Shown: positions 43,519 to 51,294 of the stretch, one piece after another
How positions within the stretch are numbered: position 1 is the stretch's first letter
Layout: each line of letters starts with the position of its first letter
Assembly (NCBI RefSeq): GCF_002258785.1
Contig: NZ_NOYI01000019.1
Span: 1 to 64,000, forward strand
DNA length: 64,000 nucleotides
Direction of reading: 5' to 3'
Source of the DNA: Rhodococcus sp. 06-235-1A
GTDB taxonomy: Bacteria; Actinomycetota; Actinomycetes; Mycobacteriales; Mycobacteriaceae
Translations under genes and position numbers: made by a program
Notes under the pieces: model-generated
Seen by the model: only the letters and a program-made list of their open reading frames with translations
What the model was told of the DNA's origin: nothing
Databases searched by the model: none

Positions 43519-44010
43519 GTGGCACTGGTAAAAGATGCTGCGCTCGAAGATGCGCAGGAAACGCGTCGGGCGCATTGGGGTACCCAACTACCAATCGATC
43601 CCTTCTCGATCGCGCGAAGCCTTGGTATCGAGATCACCTATATGACCCTGGATCCGGGCATCTCTGGCATGTTGATTCGCAAGAAGGGGCGAGCCCCTCA
43701 GATCATTGTGGACGAAAATGACACGCCTGCGCGGCAGAACTTCACCGTCGCCCACGAAATCGGTCACTACATCGAACGCGTGAAGGTCGACCCGGAGGGG
43801 TCGTTCTCTTTCACTGATTACCGCGGTGCACCCGCTGGCCGCGACTTGCACGAGTTCTACGCCGATGAGTTCGCAGGAAACCTTCTTGCCCCGCCTCAAG
43901 CTGTGAAGATGCTGTCAGCCCGCGGCATGAGCACAATCGAGATGGCCAAGGCCTTCGACATCTCGCTTCCAGCAATGCAGACCCGGTTGCGGCGACTGGG
44001 CAAAAGTTAG
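43519..44010 (+). CDS. ImmA/IrrE-type metallopeptidase
   Basis: The GTG at 43519, placed after AGGAGG, gives 163 residues. The zinc motif HEIGH lies near residue 79 and is followed by the ImmA-like stretch FYADEFAGNLLAP. ImmA/IrrE peptidases cleave XRE-type repressors and trigger excision of integrative elements. The only XRE gene nearby is the tandem XRE at 39464, so that is a candidate target. Its stop overlaps the next gene (TAGTG), so the pair is coupled. Confidence 0.85.
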   Translation: MALVKDAALEDAQETRRAHWGTQLPIDPFSIARSLGIEITYMTLDPGISGMLIRKKGRAPQIIVDENDTPARQNFTVAHEIGHYIERVKVDPEGSFSFTDYRGAPAGRDLHEFYADEFAGNLLAPPQAVKMLSARGMSTIEMAKAFDISLPAMQTRLRRLGKS

Positions 44011-44498
44011 TGCACGGCGAGGAGTTTGGGGCACCAGACGACAACGGCCCTATGGATGATGACTTCGATGCATGGCTTGAAGCGAATCCGGACCCTGAGG
44101 ACTTGGACGAGTTCTTCGACAACGCCAAGTTGAGTGACCTCCAAAGTCAGCATCCAACTTTCATGGGGACCGCAGAAGAGGGTCGGAACCACCTGGCGAA
44201 AATGAACCGGGCTGAACAGAAGAAGGCCCGGCAACAGAACAGGCTGCGCAAGCGTTTTTTCAAGTGGGCCGGATTAACCGTAGTCGGAAGCCTGTTCGGA
44301 AACTTTGTCCTGTTCACGATCTTCATGATCTGGAACAAGGGGGATATTGCAGACTCAGTGATGATTGCCTGGATCAGCGCAACGGTCGTCGAGGTGCTCG
44401 GCATCGCGTACATAATTGCGAACTATTTGTTCGACAACCCAGGCAGCAATGCTTCCCGGGCTAGGCTGATACGGCCGAGTCCAACTGATTCGGTGTAG
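44010..44498 (+). CDS. Small two-helix membrane protein coupled to the ImmA-like gene
   Basis: The GTG at 44010 overlaps the stop of the ImmA-like gene. The 162-residue product has an acidic N terminus, a basic helix and two hydrophobic segments near 90-140 (AGLTVVGSLFGNFVLFTIFMIW and IAWISATVVEVLGIAYIIANYLF). It is a probable membrane protein of unknown function. The pairing could form a signalling module in which the membrane protein senses damage or contact and activates proteolysis, which is inference. Confidence 0.65.
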   Translation: MHGEEFGAPDDNGPMDDDFDAWLEANPDPEDLDEFFDNAKLSDLQSQHPTFMGTAEEGRNHLAKMNRAEQKKARQQNRLRKRFFKWAGLTVVGSLFGNFVLFTIFMIWNKGDIADSVMIAWISATVVEVLGIAYIIANYLFDNPGSNASRARLIRPSPTDSV

Positions 44499-44516
44499 CT
44501 CCGTTCGGTCAGTTCG

Positions 44517-45449
44517 TTAGTCTGTCCAGCTGTAAATTGGCTGCCAAGCCCTAATGGTCGAACTCAAACGGTCTGGATAGTGAATCGCCCGTGTCGATCC
44601 GGTGGTGGTGGCGTGCGCTTCGATCAACGCAACTGCGCATTCGGTGACGTAGACAGCTACCGCGATAGCGTCTGCCATCATCGAAAACATCGATGAGATG
44701 TCACCTCCGACAAGGGTAGCCGGCCAGGTTTCTCCGTGGCTGAAGCTCGAACATACGTTGTACTGCTGCTCGACAAGTAGTCCAATCGGTCTGGAGCCAA
44801 TTTCTGCCGCCAGGTGTGGAGGAGAGTTGTCCTGGATCCATCGTCCGGCTGCGATAACCCTCGCGGTGGGTTTTGCCGATTGCGGGCCGAGTCGGTTCAA
44901 CTCGGCAATCCATCCTTGGACTTCGTCGCGCTCCAATGTCGGGCCGGGTTCCCCTCGACCCAGTGCCAGTGAGATCTCACCGTCAAGGTATCGCTTGGCG
45001 TCGCCAACGTTTGCGAGCGACATCCCGGCTGCGCGCCGTCGTCTAATCTCGCGATCTGGGGAGGACATTACCCAGATTGCCTGCGAAGAGCACTCGAATG
45101 CTGTCCGGCACAACGACATAAAACTCGCCGCATGGTGGTTGAACGGCATTGTGTGGGCGACTTGGTCGGTCAAAATATGCAATGCCGAAAGTTGGTCGGT
45201 GGCCCACATGATCGGTCCGACCGCCGCGCCTACCACGCCTCGGGGAGGTATTTCGGGAAGAGCCGGAGCGTCATCACGGGCAAGAGAGCTATCGCTGTCT
45301 GGAAAGTCGGGGGCCGTAGGCCCGCGCATAGACCAGTTGATCAAAGTGCAACCTCGCTCCACTCTGGAAACTACACGTCCAAGCGGTGGATGTTGAGCCA
45401 GGCCGAGCGAGTAAATGGCTTTCCGGAGCACGACTGCATCAGACCACAT
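44517..45449 (-). CDS. HEPN-like/DUF5677-like hypothetical protein
   Basis: The 310-residue protein has long helical stretches. The motif SLCRTAFECSSQAIWVMS near residue 115 and an SHGE near 235 resemble helical proteins of the DUF5677 or HEPN-related type common in actinobacterial accessory DNA. The start is uncertain because the first 60 residues are less structured. A distant relative is seen at 49651-50571. The function may relate to defence, but no active site is certain. Confidence 0.5.
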   Translation of the reverse strand: MWSDAVVLRKAIYSLGLAQHPPLGRVVSRVERGCTLINWSMRGPTAPDFPDSDSSLARDDAPALPEIPPRGVVGAAVGPIMWATDQLSALHILTDQVAHTMPFNHHAASFMSLCRTAFECSSQAIWVMSSPDREIRRRRAAGMSLANVGDAKRYLDGEISLALGRGEPGPTLERDEVQGWIAELNRLGPQSAKPTARVIAAGRWIQDNSPPHLAAEIGSRPIGLLVEQQYNVCSSFSHGETWPATLVGGDISSMFSMMADAIAVAVYVTECAVALIEAHATTTGSTRAIHYPDRLSSTIRAWQPIYSWTD

Positions 45450-45640
45450 AACGGCGGGCAGTGCAGTAAATCGCCGTTACCACCTCCAAAAGCTGCTTCC
45501 GGCTCATCCGCCAATCAGGCCAAGCCTGCGCCGGCGCGCGTAGCGAGCGATGGGGAATCGCGTTGTGCCCACCGTAACTTCCGTGCGGTTCGCCGGCATG
45601 TGCAGCGCTATGTGTCGGTGTCTGTCGGCATGATCACTAC

Positions 45641-45955
45641 ATGTCCAGGAAACGGGATCGGAAGAAGCCGTTGGAACGTGAGACCGCCGCGGGTGGGCGT
45701 ACGTCCAACAAGGCAGTGGTCTATGACGGTATACGCACCGTGATTCAGGACGAGTTTGAGTGGCGAGGTGGGCCATCACTGCTACCTGGCATCGTTCCGC
45801 GCGGACTTCTCAGCCGTCGTCGTCAAATGGTGCTGGCTGTCTTCGATGAGTACCTCCCGGACGACGTGGTCGTTCGAATCCGAATCACGGCGTCGATGGC
45901 TGCCACCCTCGCCAACCTCCAACCGGATTTGTACGGAAAAGGAGGTTCGGGTTAA
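45641..45955 (+). CDS. Small hypothetical protein (104 aa)
   Basis: The ATG at 45641 opens a 104-residue product with a basic N terminus (SRKRDRKKP) and a globular part containing FDEYLPDDVVVRIRI. No known motif. It is followed 39 bases later by the frameshifted gene at 45995, so the two may form an operon. Function is unknown. Confidence 0.5.
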   Translation: MSRKRDRKKPLERETAAGGRTSNKAVVYDGIRTVIQDEFEWRGGPSLLPGIVPRGLLSRRRQMVLAVFDEYLPDDVVVRIRITASMAATLANLQPDLYGKGGSG

Positions 45956-45994
45956 ACCACAACGAGGGGGGCGAACATAGCTCAAGCCAAGACC

Positions 45995-46703
45995 GTGCTG
46001 GCTAGTGACGACACGTGGGACGTTGTGATCGACTGGGAACGTTTTCTGAACGAATCTCCCGAATCCCAGGCCGAAGTCGACGACCAAACGCAAATCTTGG
46101 AACACCTTGCGGCACATGAGCCACAGCACATCTTGATGCATCTGAGCAGCACGGACTCAAGCGACTACGTTGATAGCTTGACGGGTTCGCCAACCGTTCG
46201 AGCATGGCGTCACTACGTTGGTGAAGCAATCGATGAATTTCGCTGTGAGTTGGCAGCCAACCGTCGCGTGACCATGACTCCGACCCATGAGTCCACCGCA
46301 AGTGACGATGTAGAGCATTTTCGACGCGCATTGAACGAGAGCGCTGCCCACATTGACGACAACCCCAGGCGAGCCGCGATGCAAGCGCTGGGTGCAGCGA
46401 AAGAGATGGTGAAAGCTCTTGGCTATCTGGCGGCAGAATACACGGCAGGGGACCGAGAGCCACTTCCCCCCGAGCCCACTGCCGACCGGGTGGGACGAAT
46501 ACATCGGTCAGTTTTGGCCGGACATATTCGAACTGTTCGCCAGTGTGCCTGCTGCCAATGAACCAGCATCCGTAGAGTTTCTCACGACAGTTCTGCAGGC
46601 GACTTGCGAGCGAGTCATTACGTGGCTGACGGAGATTGGTGTCCGATACGAGAAAGACGAAAATCTCAACGACTACTGCTGGTGGGACCGGCGGGAGTTC
46701 TGA
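45995..46703 (+). pseudogene. Hypothetical gene broken by a frameshift at a C6 run
   Basis: Two overlapping frames each look natural on one side of a run of six C (46466-46471). The first (from a GTG at 45995) is helical and acidic and becomes unnatural after the run, ending at 46561. The second continues as DEYIGQFWPDIFELFASV and ends at 46703. Removing one C would join them into a protein of about 235 residues, with W-rich and helical segments. The break may be a real mutation, a phase-variable tract or a sequencing error. No family is recognised. Confidence 0.55.
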
Positions 46704-47330
46704 CGCAAGGATAGACGACACCAAAGGAACGTAAGAGAAAAACTAACGCGTGACGAGGGCTCGACAGGCTATCGGAGTCTCTGATCCCTCATTTCCTTCG
46801 TGAGGTGGTGACAGTCTCCGTCATTATTAGAACGGTTCGAGACCTGCCCTCCCAGCGGCAGTTTTGAGGTGTAAGTACACCGGCGTAGCGGCCCGGCGAA
46901 GCGGCTCAGTCGGGTCGAGGTTTGGTGGTCACGACCCGAGGTGCATACACATCCGTCAAGGAACCTTGACGGTGCGGTAACTGCCGTTTACGTCGGGCGC
47001 GCCCGAGGCCATCGTGTTCGCACGGCGAGATCGGTGCCGATATGCGCAGTCACATGCTGCGTCGTCGGACCTCCGTGCTCGTTGACGCACCGACCAGTTG
47101 GACCTGCCCTGCCCAGGTGGCACCGGGCCCGTTAAACGGGCAGACGTTGATGGACTGAGTGAGACTTCGCAGGACGCTCGACCCTGGAACTCGCTCAACA
47201 CTTACTCAACACTTTGATCTCGGTTCGGGTGGTTCCATCAGAACTTCGGTGGATACTTGAATTGCGAAAACAGCTGGCCGGATGGTGTATGTGGATCCAT
47301 ATCGGTCCGCAAATCCGTGTGAGCTACTAC
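46704..47330. other. Intergenic region leading to the first attachment-site scar
   Basis: No convincing gene is seen. Two direct copies of CTCAACACTT lie at 47194-47203 and 47205-47214, spaced by 11 bases, which is one helical turn. They stand 120 bases from the tRNA-end scar, as expected for integrase arm-type sites. The rest is without visible structure. Confidence 0.5.
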
Positions 47331-47333
47331 CAA

Positions 47334-47366
47334 GAGGTTAGGGGTTCGAATCCCTTCGGGCGCACA
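47334..47366. other. Attachment-site scar: 3' end of a tRNA gene (copy 1)
   Basis: The 33 bases contain a T-arm (AGGGGTTCGAATCCCTT) and the 3' half of an acceptor stem (CGGGCGC, then A). The 5' half of a tRNA is not present upstream. The acceptor half implies a 5' strand GCGCCCG, which with the variable-loop sequence points to tRNA-Arg. Such fragments remain at the far end of elements that insert in tRNA genes. The copy at 50744-50776 differs at one base. Confidence 0.75.
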
Positions 47367-47370
47367 AGAA

Positions 47371-47413
47371 AAGAGTCCCCCACCTGCGAATCTGCAGGAG
47401 GGGGACTCTTTTT
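47371..47413 (+). terminator. Terminator hairpin after tRNA-end scar 1
   Basis: Arms 47371-47387 and 47394-47410 pair over 17 positions with one mismatch, around the loop GAATCT, and run into a short T-tract. This is the terminator of the tRNA gene or of the element end. It is the only strongly T-tailed terminator seen in this part. Confidence 0.75.
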
Positions 47414-47696
47414 CATTGTCGGCGCTCGGCTCGACGACACGGAAACGTGAGTCCCCGCCATCCCGGTGCTGGTTCTGTTTGCAGAACTCCAACGCGCAAA
47501 GTGCGGGACGGCAGCGTTTGGCAGGTGAACTGGGTGGACGAATTGAGTTTGCAGAACCACTCTCTTGCAAAGAGAGTGGCGCTTCGACGGAGTGGTCCTG
47601 ACTAGGGACGTCAGGCGAAGCCGCCAAGGGGCCCGCACATGATGGCGGATTCAGACCGGCTCTCGGTAAGCCGGGCGCGCCGTCGGGCAGTCTAAA

Positions 47697-48509
47697 ATGA
47701 TGCGCCAAGCTCCCGTGGTGCCCCAGCGCTTAGAGTCGTCTCTCGTGGAGTTGAGTACGCAAGGTGCCTGGGGTGTTCTGACAAGCAGTTCAGACGCGAT
47801 CGCTGGTGTTCTAGGAGCTGGCGCAGGTGGGATGATCGGCTTCAGCTCGCTCGTCACAGGAAATCACCGGAAGATTTTCATCGCTGTCGGCGTAGTTCTG
47901 CTTTTGCTGATGGTCGTCGTGGTTGTCGCGGCAGCGGTCAAGCGTCGAAGTGTGCAAGCCGCTCTAGCAACGGAGCGGTACCAGCTTCTTGACAAGGATC
48001 TTAGCCCGCTGTTGCAACTCCTCGCAGAGGCCGTGGCTACTCAAGACCCCGGTCTTCGGAGCCAGTACTGCGCTCGGGTCCGTCAGGGCGTGGTGGCTGC
48101 CGCGTCCGTCATCGTTGCACCGGCGGCGGCGACTGGAACCCGCGCCAACCTATTCCGCAGGAATGGCGACGAAATGATCCTAGAGCCTGGATGTTTTGCC
48201 GGTCGAGGTGACAAGTCAACGCGTACGTTCAAGAAGTCTCACGAGACTTCGAGGCAAACAATGAAGAACAAATATCGGTTTGTAGAGGAAGTCGACGACG
48301 CGTCCTTGATCTACAAGACCTATCTCACGTACCCCGTCGCGGCGACGGACACCGAGATTTTCGGCGTCCTGACCGTCGACTGCATGGAGGTTGGCGACCT
48401 TAGCAAACGTGACATACCTGCCATGTGTGTCCTGTCCGCTATCGCTGCCGCCAGCTACGCCCTCGACGCTGCTTCAATGTCCGGTACCCCTCAAGGGGCC
48501 GCGCTATGA
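47697..48509 (+). CDS. Membrane protein with GAF-like sensor domain
   Basis: The 270-residue product has two hydrophobic helices within residues 35-85 (one containing ITGNHRK-type turn, the other VGVVLLLLMVVVVVAAAV). A cytoplasmic domain follows that resembles a GAF fold: RNGDEMILEPGCFAGRGD, then TYPVAA and IFGVLTVDC. GAF domains bind nucleotides or small molecules, so it could be a sensor in a signalling or defence module. It precedes a 49-residue basic gene. The function is not known. Confidence 0.6.
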   Translation: MMRQAPVVPQRLESSLVELSTQGAWGVLTSSSDAIAGVLGAGAGGMIGFSSLVTGNHRKIFIAVGVVLLLLMVVVVVAAAVKRRSVQAALATERYQLLDKDLSPLLQLLAEAVATQDPGLRSQYCARVRQGVVAAASVIVAPAAATGTRANLFRRNGDEMILEPGCFAGRGDKSTRTFKKSHETSRQTMKNKYRFVEEVDDASLIYKTYLTYPVAATDTEIFGVLTVDCMEVGDLSKRDIPAMCVLSAIAAASYALDAASMSGTPQGAAL

Positions 48510-48546
48510 TTGAGGCAAGGACCGCCACGTTAGGACAGGTAACGAA

Positions 48547-48696
48547 ATGACTGCACAGCAGCGTGAAACAGTTGGCGATGCGCGAAAGCGGGACGCCATA
48601 CGAATCTTGAAGTCTGACAAGCCTTCAGGGTATACGGCGCCGCGCGAACAGCGTGGAATGCCTTTTGGCTTCGCAGGCAAGAAGTTCAAGGGCTAG
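48547..48696 (+). CDS. Small basic protein (49 aa)
   Basis: The ATG at 48547 starts 49 residues (MTAQQRETVGDARKRDA at its start), ending in RGMPFGFAGKKFKG. It is basic and without a transmembrane segment. It starts 37 bases after the membrane GAF-like gene. The pair may be an operon. The RGMPFG motif recurs in a doubtful ORF at 39233. No family is recognised. Confidence 0.55.
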   Translation: MTAQQRETVGDARKRDAIRILKSDKPSGYTAPREQRGMPFGFAGKKFKG

Positions 48697-48785
48697 GCCA
48701 TTCCAGGTACCGATGCGTCCGCGCTTCAGTCCGAGTGCTGCTCCCAGCCAGTTAAGACCAGCATTTACTTAGTAGGGCGCATGGA

Positions 48786-49110
48786 TTAGCACGAGAACTG
48801 GCGGCAGAACACCGTTCGGGTGAAACAACGGTCGCTTTCGATTCGAGCGAGGTCCAGGGTTTGCTCGGTGCCGCTGCGGTTGACCCGTGGTCCGTCGTTC
48901 AATAGCACTACGCGGACGCGATGGCGGAGCCCGACGTCCTCAGAAGCCCAACGTAATTCGTCCGACATTACCAATGCTGAGGGGATACGTGAAGTCTGGA
49001 ACCATCACCGAATCCAGCCCCACGTCGCCTAATTGCAAGAAACCGCCGTTCGGATCGGCTGTGGCAGACCCTGCTAAGAAGGTGAACTCAAGCCTCAGGT
49101 CGAGGTAAAG
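48786..49110 (-). pseudogene. Remnant of a DUF6941-like gene
   Basis: Two minus-strand frames carry pieces of one protein: first EFTFLAGSATADPNGGFLQLGD with VMVPDFTYPLSIGNV, then after a one-base shift near 48945 the segment GLRHRVRVVLLNDG. This matches the pattern of DUF6941-type proteins (strand, GG-x-hydrophobic turn, PxFPxPL, then RHR-hydrophobic). No good start codon exists upstream, so the gene is broken and truncated. The flanking 49111-49650 region has no convincing gene. Confidence 0.45.
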
Positions 49111-49650
49111 CGCGCGGTTCGCTACGCGTACCGTATCTCTTGCATGCGCCTTGGAATGGAGCCACTTGGACGTGTTTTGGATCGTTCCGTGGGGGGTGTC
49201 GTCTGTTCTCCAGACGTCGAGAAAGACTGCGCAAACTAAGGTCTCTGCTTCTACGTCGGAAATGACGGCAAGGCACAACCGTTCGCGTAAGCAACGTCGT
49301 TCTGGCACATTCTGTCCCTGCCCGCCTGCGCGTGAGAGCTGGGCTTCCGAGATCCACATACCGACGGGCAGGATCCGACCCGTCGGAAGGGCCGCTGAGG
49401 CGACTGGGCCCCGGCATGTACGGCATCTTGTTTTACTCAAACGTCAGCAGCCACAACAAGATCGCAAGCAGGATCGCCGGCGATAGCGCTCCTGAGGCGT
49501 CCAAATCATCCCACTGTGCTTCGGCCAGGGGCGAATGGTGCTAGATGGATCGCGGGCAGATGCCGAAATCTGCGGACGTGTTGGGCGATGAAGTAGATCA
49601 TTCAATTGGATGACCGAGTTATAGAGTCCGCGGAGCCGTCCTAGCATGAC

Positions 49651-50571
49651 CTAGCTGTCTGGGAACTGATCACGGAACGCACGGTCAGCCTCGGCGATTC
49701 GTGCGCCATCGGACGGCAGTACCCGATCGATGACGGATTCATACGAGTGAACCAGTTGCCTCCAAGCGCTACTCAGTTCGGAGACTTCTTGGGAAACAGA
49801 ACCTGTACGTAGCAACTCCATCCGAGACGCAGCGGAGATCCCTCCAAGTGTCGCGAATGCCACCTGTTTCCAGGCATTGAGACGTCGAGAATTCAGTTCT
49901 AGTTGCACGCCGATCACAGCGCCAATCACCGTAACGGCGCTTGCATGGACGTAGCCAGATAGTGCGTCATATTCTTGGCCTCCAATCTCCGGGACCATCA
50001 ATTCAATCAGCTTCTTGTAGTTCGGTTTCGGCAGCTTGGGTAGCTGCTTTTGTTGGCTGACCCAACGGTTGAAACCACTTGCGAACTGCGCGTCGACGGG
50101 GTCGAGGCGTGGATCCGAGAATCCAGCCTCAGCCAGGCCTGATCCGACCAGCTTGATCATTTTCGCGAGACGGGTGTCGACAGTGTCCTCTGGATCTGAG
50201 ATGTACCAGCTCCGGCTGGAGTACTCTGCGGCTGATCTCGCCAGCACTGCGGGCGAAACAACTTTGGGCTGTTCTTCGAGCAGTGATAGTCCAATCGTGT
50301 GCACAAAGTCGCCTCCGCATAGTAGGTAGAATTTGCCGAGTCGATGCGTTGTGAGAAGAGGGTCGGGGAACTCCGTCGTCCCGCGCTCCAGATCGAAGCT
50401 ATGTATGTCGACGTGCGGTTCGGCGTAGTCGATGTTCGCCACTCGCGACATTGCCGACGAGACCATCAGACAGAACTCACCAGCGGTACGGATGTCAGGG
50501 ACTTCGGGTTGCGGGCCGATCATGACCTCGACCACGACAAATCGGGAAGACGGTAGATGCTCATAGAACAA
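49651..50571 (-). CDS. HEPN-like/DUF5677-like hypothetical protein (relative of 44517-45449)
   Basis: The 306-residue protein has a helical core. The motif VLARSAAEYSSRSWYIS near residue 110 aligns with the SLCRTAFECSSQAIWVMS motif of the 44517-45449 protein, and a later G-Y-V-H-A-S aligns with its S-H-G-E region. The two therefore appear to be distant paralogues. The N-terminal region has a G-P-x-P-E-V-P pattern. There is no signal or membrane helix. A defence-related HEPN role is possible but unproven. Confidence 0.55.
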   Translation of the reverse strand: MFYEHLPSSRFVVVEVMIGPQPEVPDIRTAGEFCLMVSSAMSRVANIDYAEPHVDIHSFDLERGTTEFPDPLLTTHRLGKFYLLCGGDFVHTIGLSLLEEQPKVVSPAVLARSAAEYSSRSWYISDPEDTVDTRLAKMIKLVGSGLAEAGFSDPRLDPVDAQFASGFNRWVSQQKQLPKLPKPNYKKLIELMVPEIGGQEYDALSGYVHASAVTVIGAVIGVQLELNSRRLNAWKQVAFATLGGISAASRMELLRTGSVSQEVSELSSAWRQLVHSYESVIDRVLPSDGARIAEADRAFRDQFPDS

Positions 50572-50743
50572 TTCTGGCAGTGTTGTGCATGCTTTCGAAC
50601 CGCGACACGTTTACGACAAGGAGACCGTGTATGAGGCCCAGTAAGGATGGCAGGTAATCAAGACTCAAAAGTTGCGTCCACGCATCTAAGAGGTCTTTTA
50701 TATCCAAGGATGGGCAACTACGGAAAGAGCTGACAGCTAACAC

Positions 50744-50776
50744 GAGGTTAGGGGGTCGAATCCCTTCGGGCGCACA
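50744..50776. other. Attachment-site scar: 3' end of a tRNA gene (copy 2)
   Basis: This 33-base stretch matches copy 1 (47334-47366) in 32 of 33 positions; a T in the T-loop is a G here. No tRNA body precedes it, so it cannot encode a tRNA. The 3.4 kb between the two scars may be a separate small element or the remains of a tandem integration. Confidence 0.75.
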
Positions 50777-50785
50777 GAAGAAGAA

Positions 50786-50819
50786 GCCCCGAACTGCAGA
50801 GATGCGGTTCGGGGCATTT
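50786..50819 (+). terminator. Terminator hairpin after tRNA-end scar 2
   Basis: GCCCCGAACTGC (50786-50797) pairs with GCGGTTCGGGGC (50804-50815) with one mismatched pair, loop AGAGAT, followed by A-T-T-T-T. Its sequence differs from the terminator after scar 1, so both scars carry different downstream DNA. Confidence 0.7.
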
Positions 50820-50845
50820 TCGATGACCATCCGATTTGCGGCCGC

Positions 50846-50895
50846 CTCAACACACACTCGAAATTTTGGTGAGATTTCGGCGCGAAAGTGTTGAG
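50846..50895. repeat. Integrase arm-type repeats near scar 2
   Basis: CTCAACAC lies at 50846-50853 and AAGTGTTGAG, the exact complement of the CTCAACACTT copies near scar 1, lies at 50886-50895. Both are within 120 bases of scar 2, but on its other side compared with scar 1. This supports a recombination origin. Confidence 0.55.
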
Positions 50896-50899
50896 CTCG

Positions 50900-51005
50900 C
50901 GGAGTGCCGAGTACGCACAATGTCATGTCGACGAGGCGGGCATCCAGTCCAATCGTCAATTGGGACTTGCCCTTCCACGCTCCTGCGATGGTTTTTTGTG
51001 CGACA
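50900..51005 (-). pseudogene. Fragment of an SDR gene (duplicate of part of 41078-41893)
   Basis: The minus strand encodes AQKTIAGAWKGKSQLTIG then DARLVDM, which matches AQKIIAGAWRGKSQVTIGNDARLVA near residue 225-250 of the SDR at 41078-41893, and the DNA similarity spans about 100 bases. Both flanks diverge, so it is a truncated copy. It starts only 5 bases after the arm-type repeat, suggesting recombination between element ends. Confidence 0.7.
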
Positions 51006-51294
51006 TGCGGCTAGATGGCGGGGCGCGCTGCACCTCGGCACGAACTGAGCGATGACGACCTAGCCGAATCTTGAGGGATCAGGGCGATGCCACCTGGACG
51101 CAGAATATGCCAGACGCGGCGACACCTGTCGCTGGTGAATTACGAGACCGCCGATGGCCCGACGCAGAGGCTGCCGGATTGATTGTGTACGCAGACAAAG
51201 ACGAATCAGCGTGCAAGATCGCGGGCTCAGCGGCCGGCTTGCCTACCGACCCCCAGGTCAGCCTACGAACGGCCTAAATTGAGGCGAGAATGGG

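Noticed and set aside
46704..47330. Possible small genes such as the frame at 46941
   Set aside because: Composition is R/V/C-rich with no ribosome-binding site, and the region carries integrase-type repeats instead.
47238..47708. ORF with an EGIRTPNLL motif, and its neighbours in other frames
   Set aside because: This motif is the well-known false translation of the antisense of a tRNA 3' end; it marks the att scar, not a protein.
50561..50959. ORF of 132 codons on the minus strand over scar 2
   Set aside because: It reads through the tRNA-end scar and part of the SDR fragment and is not a real gene.
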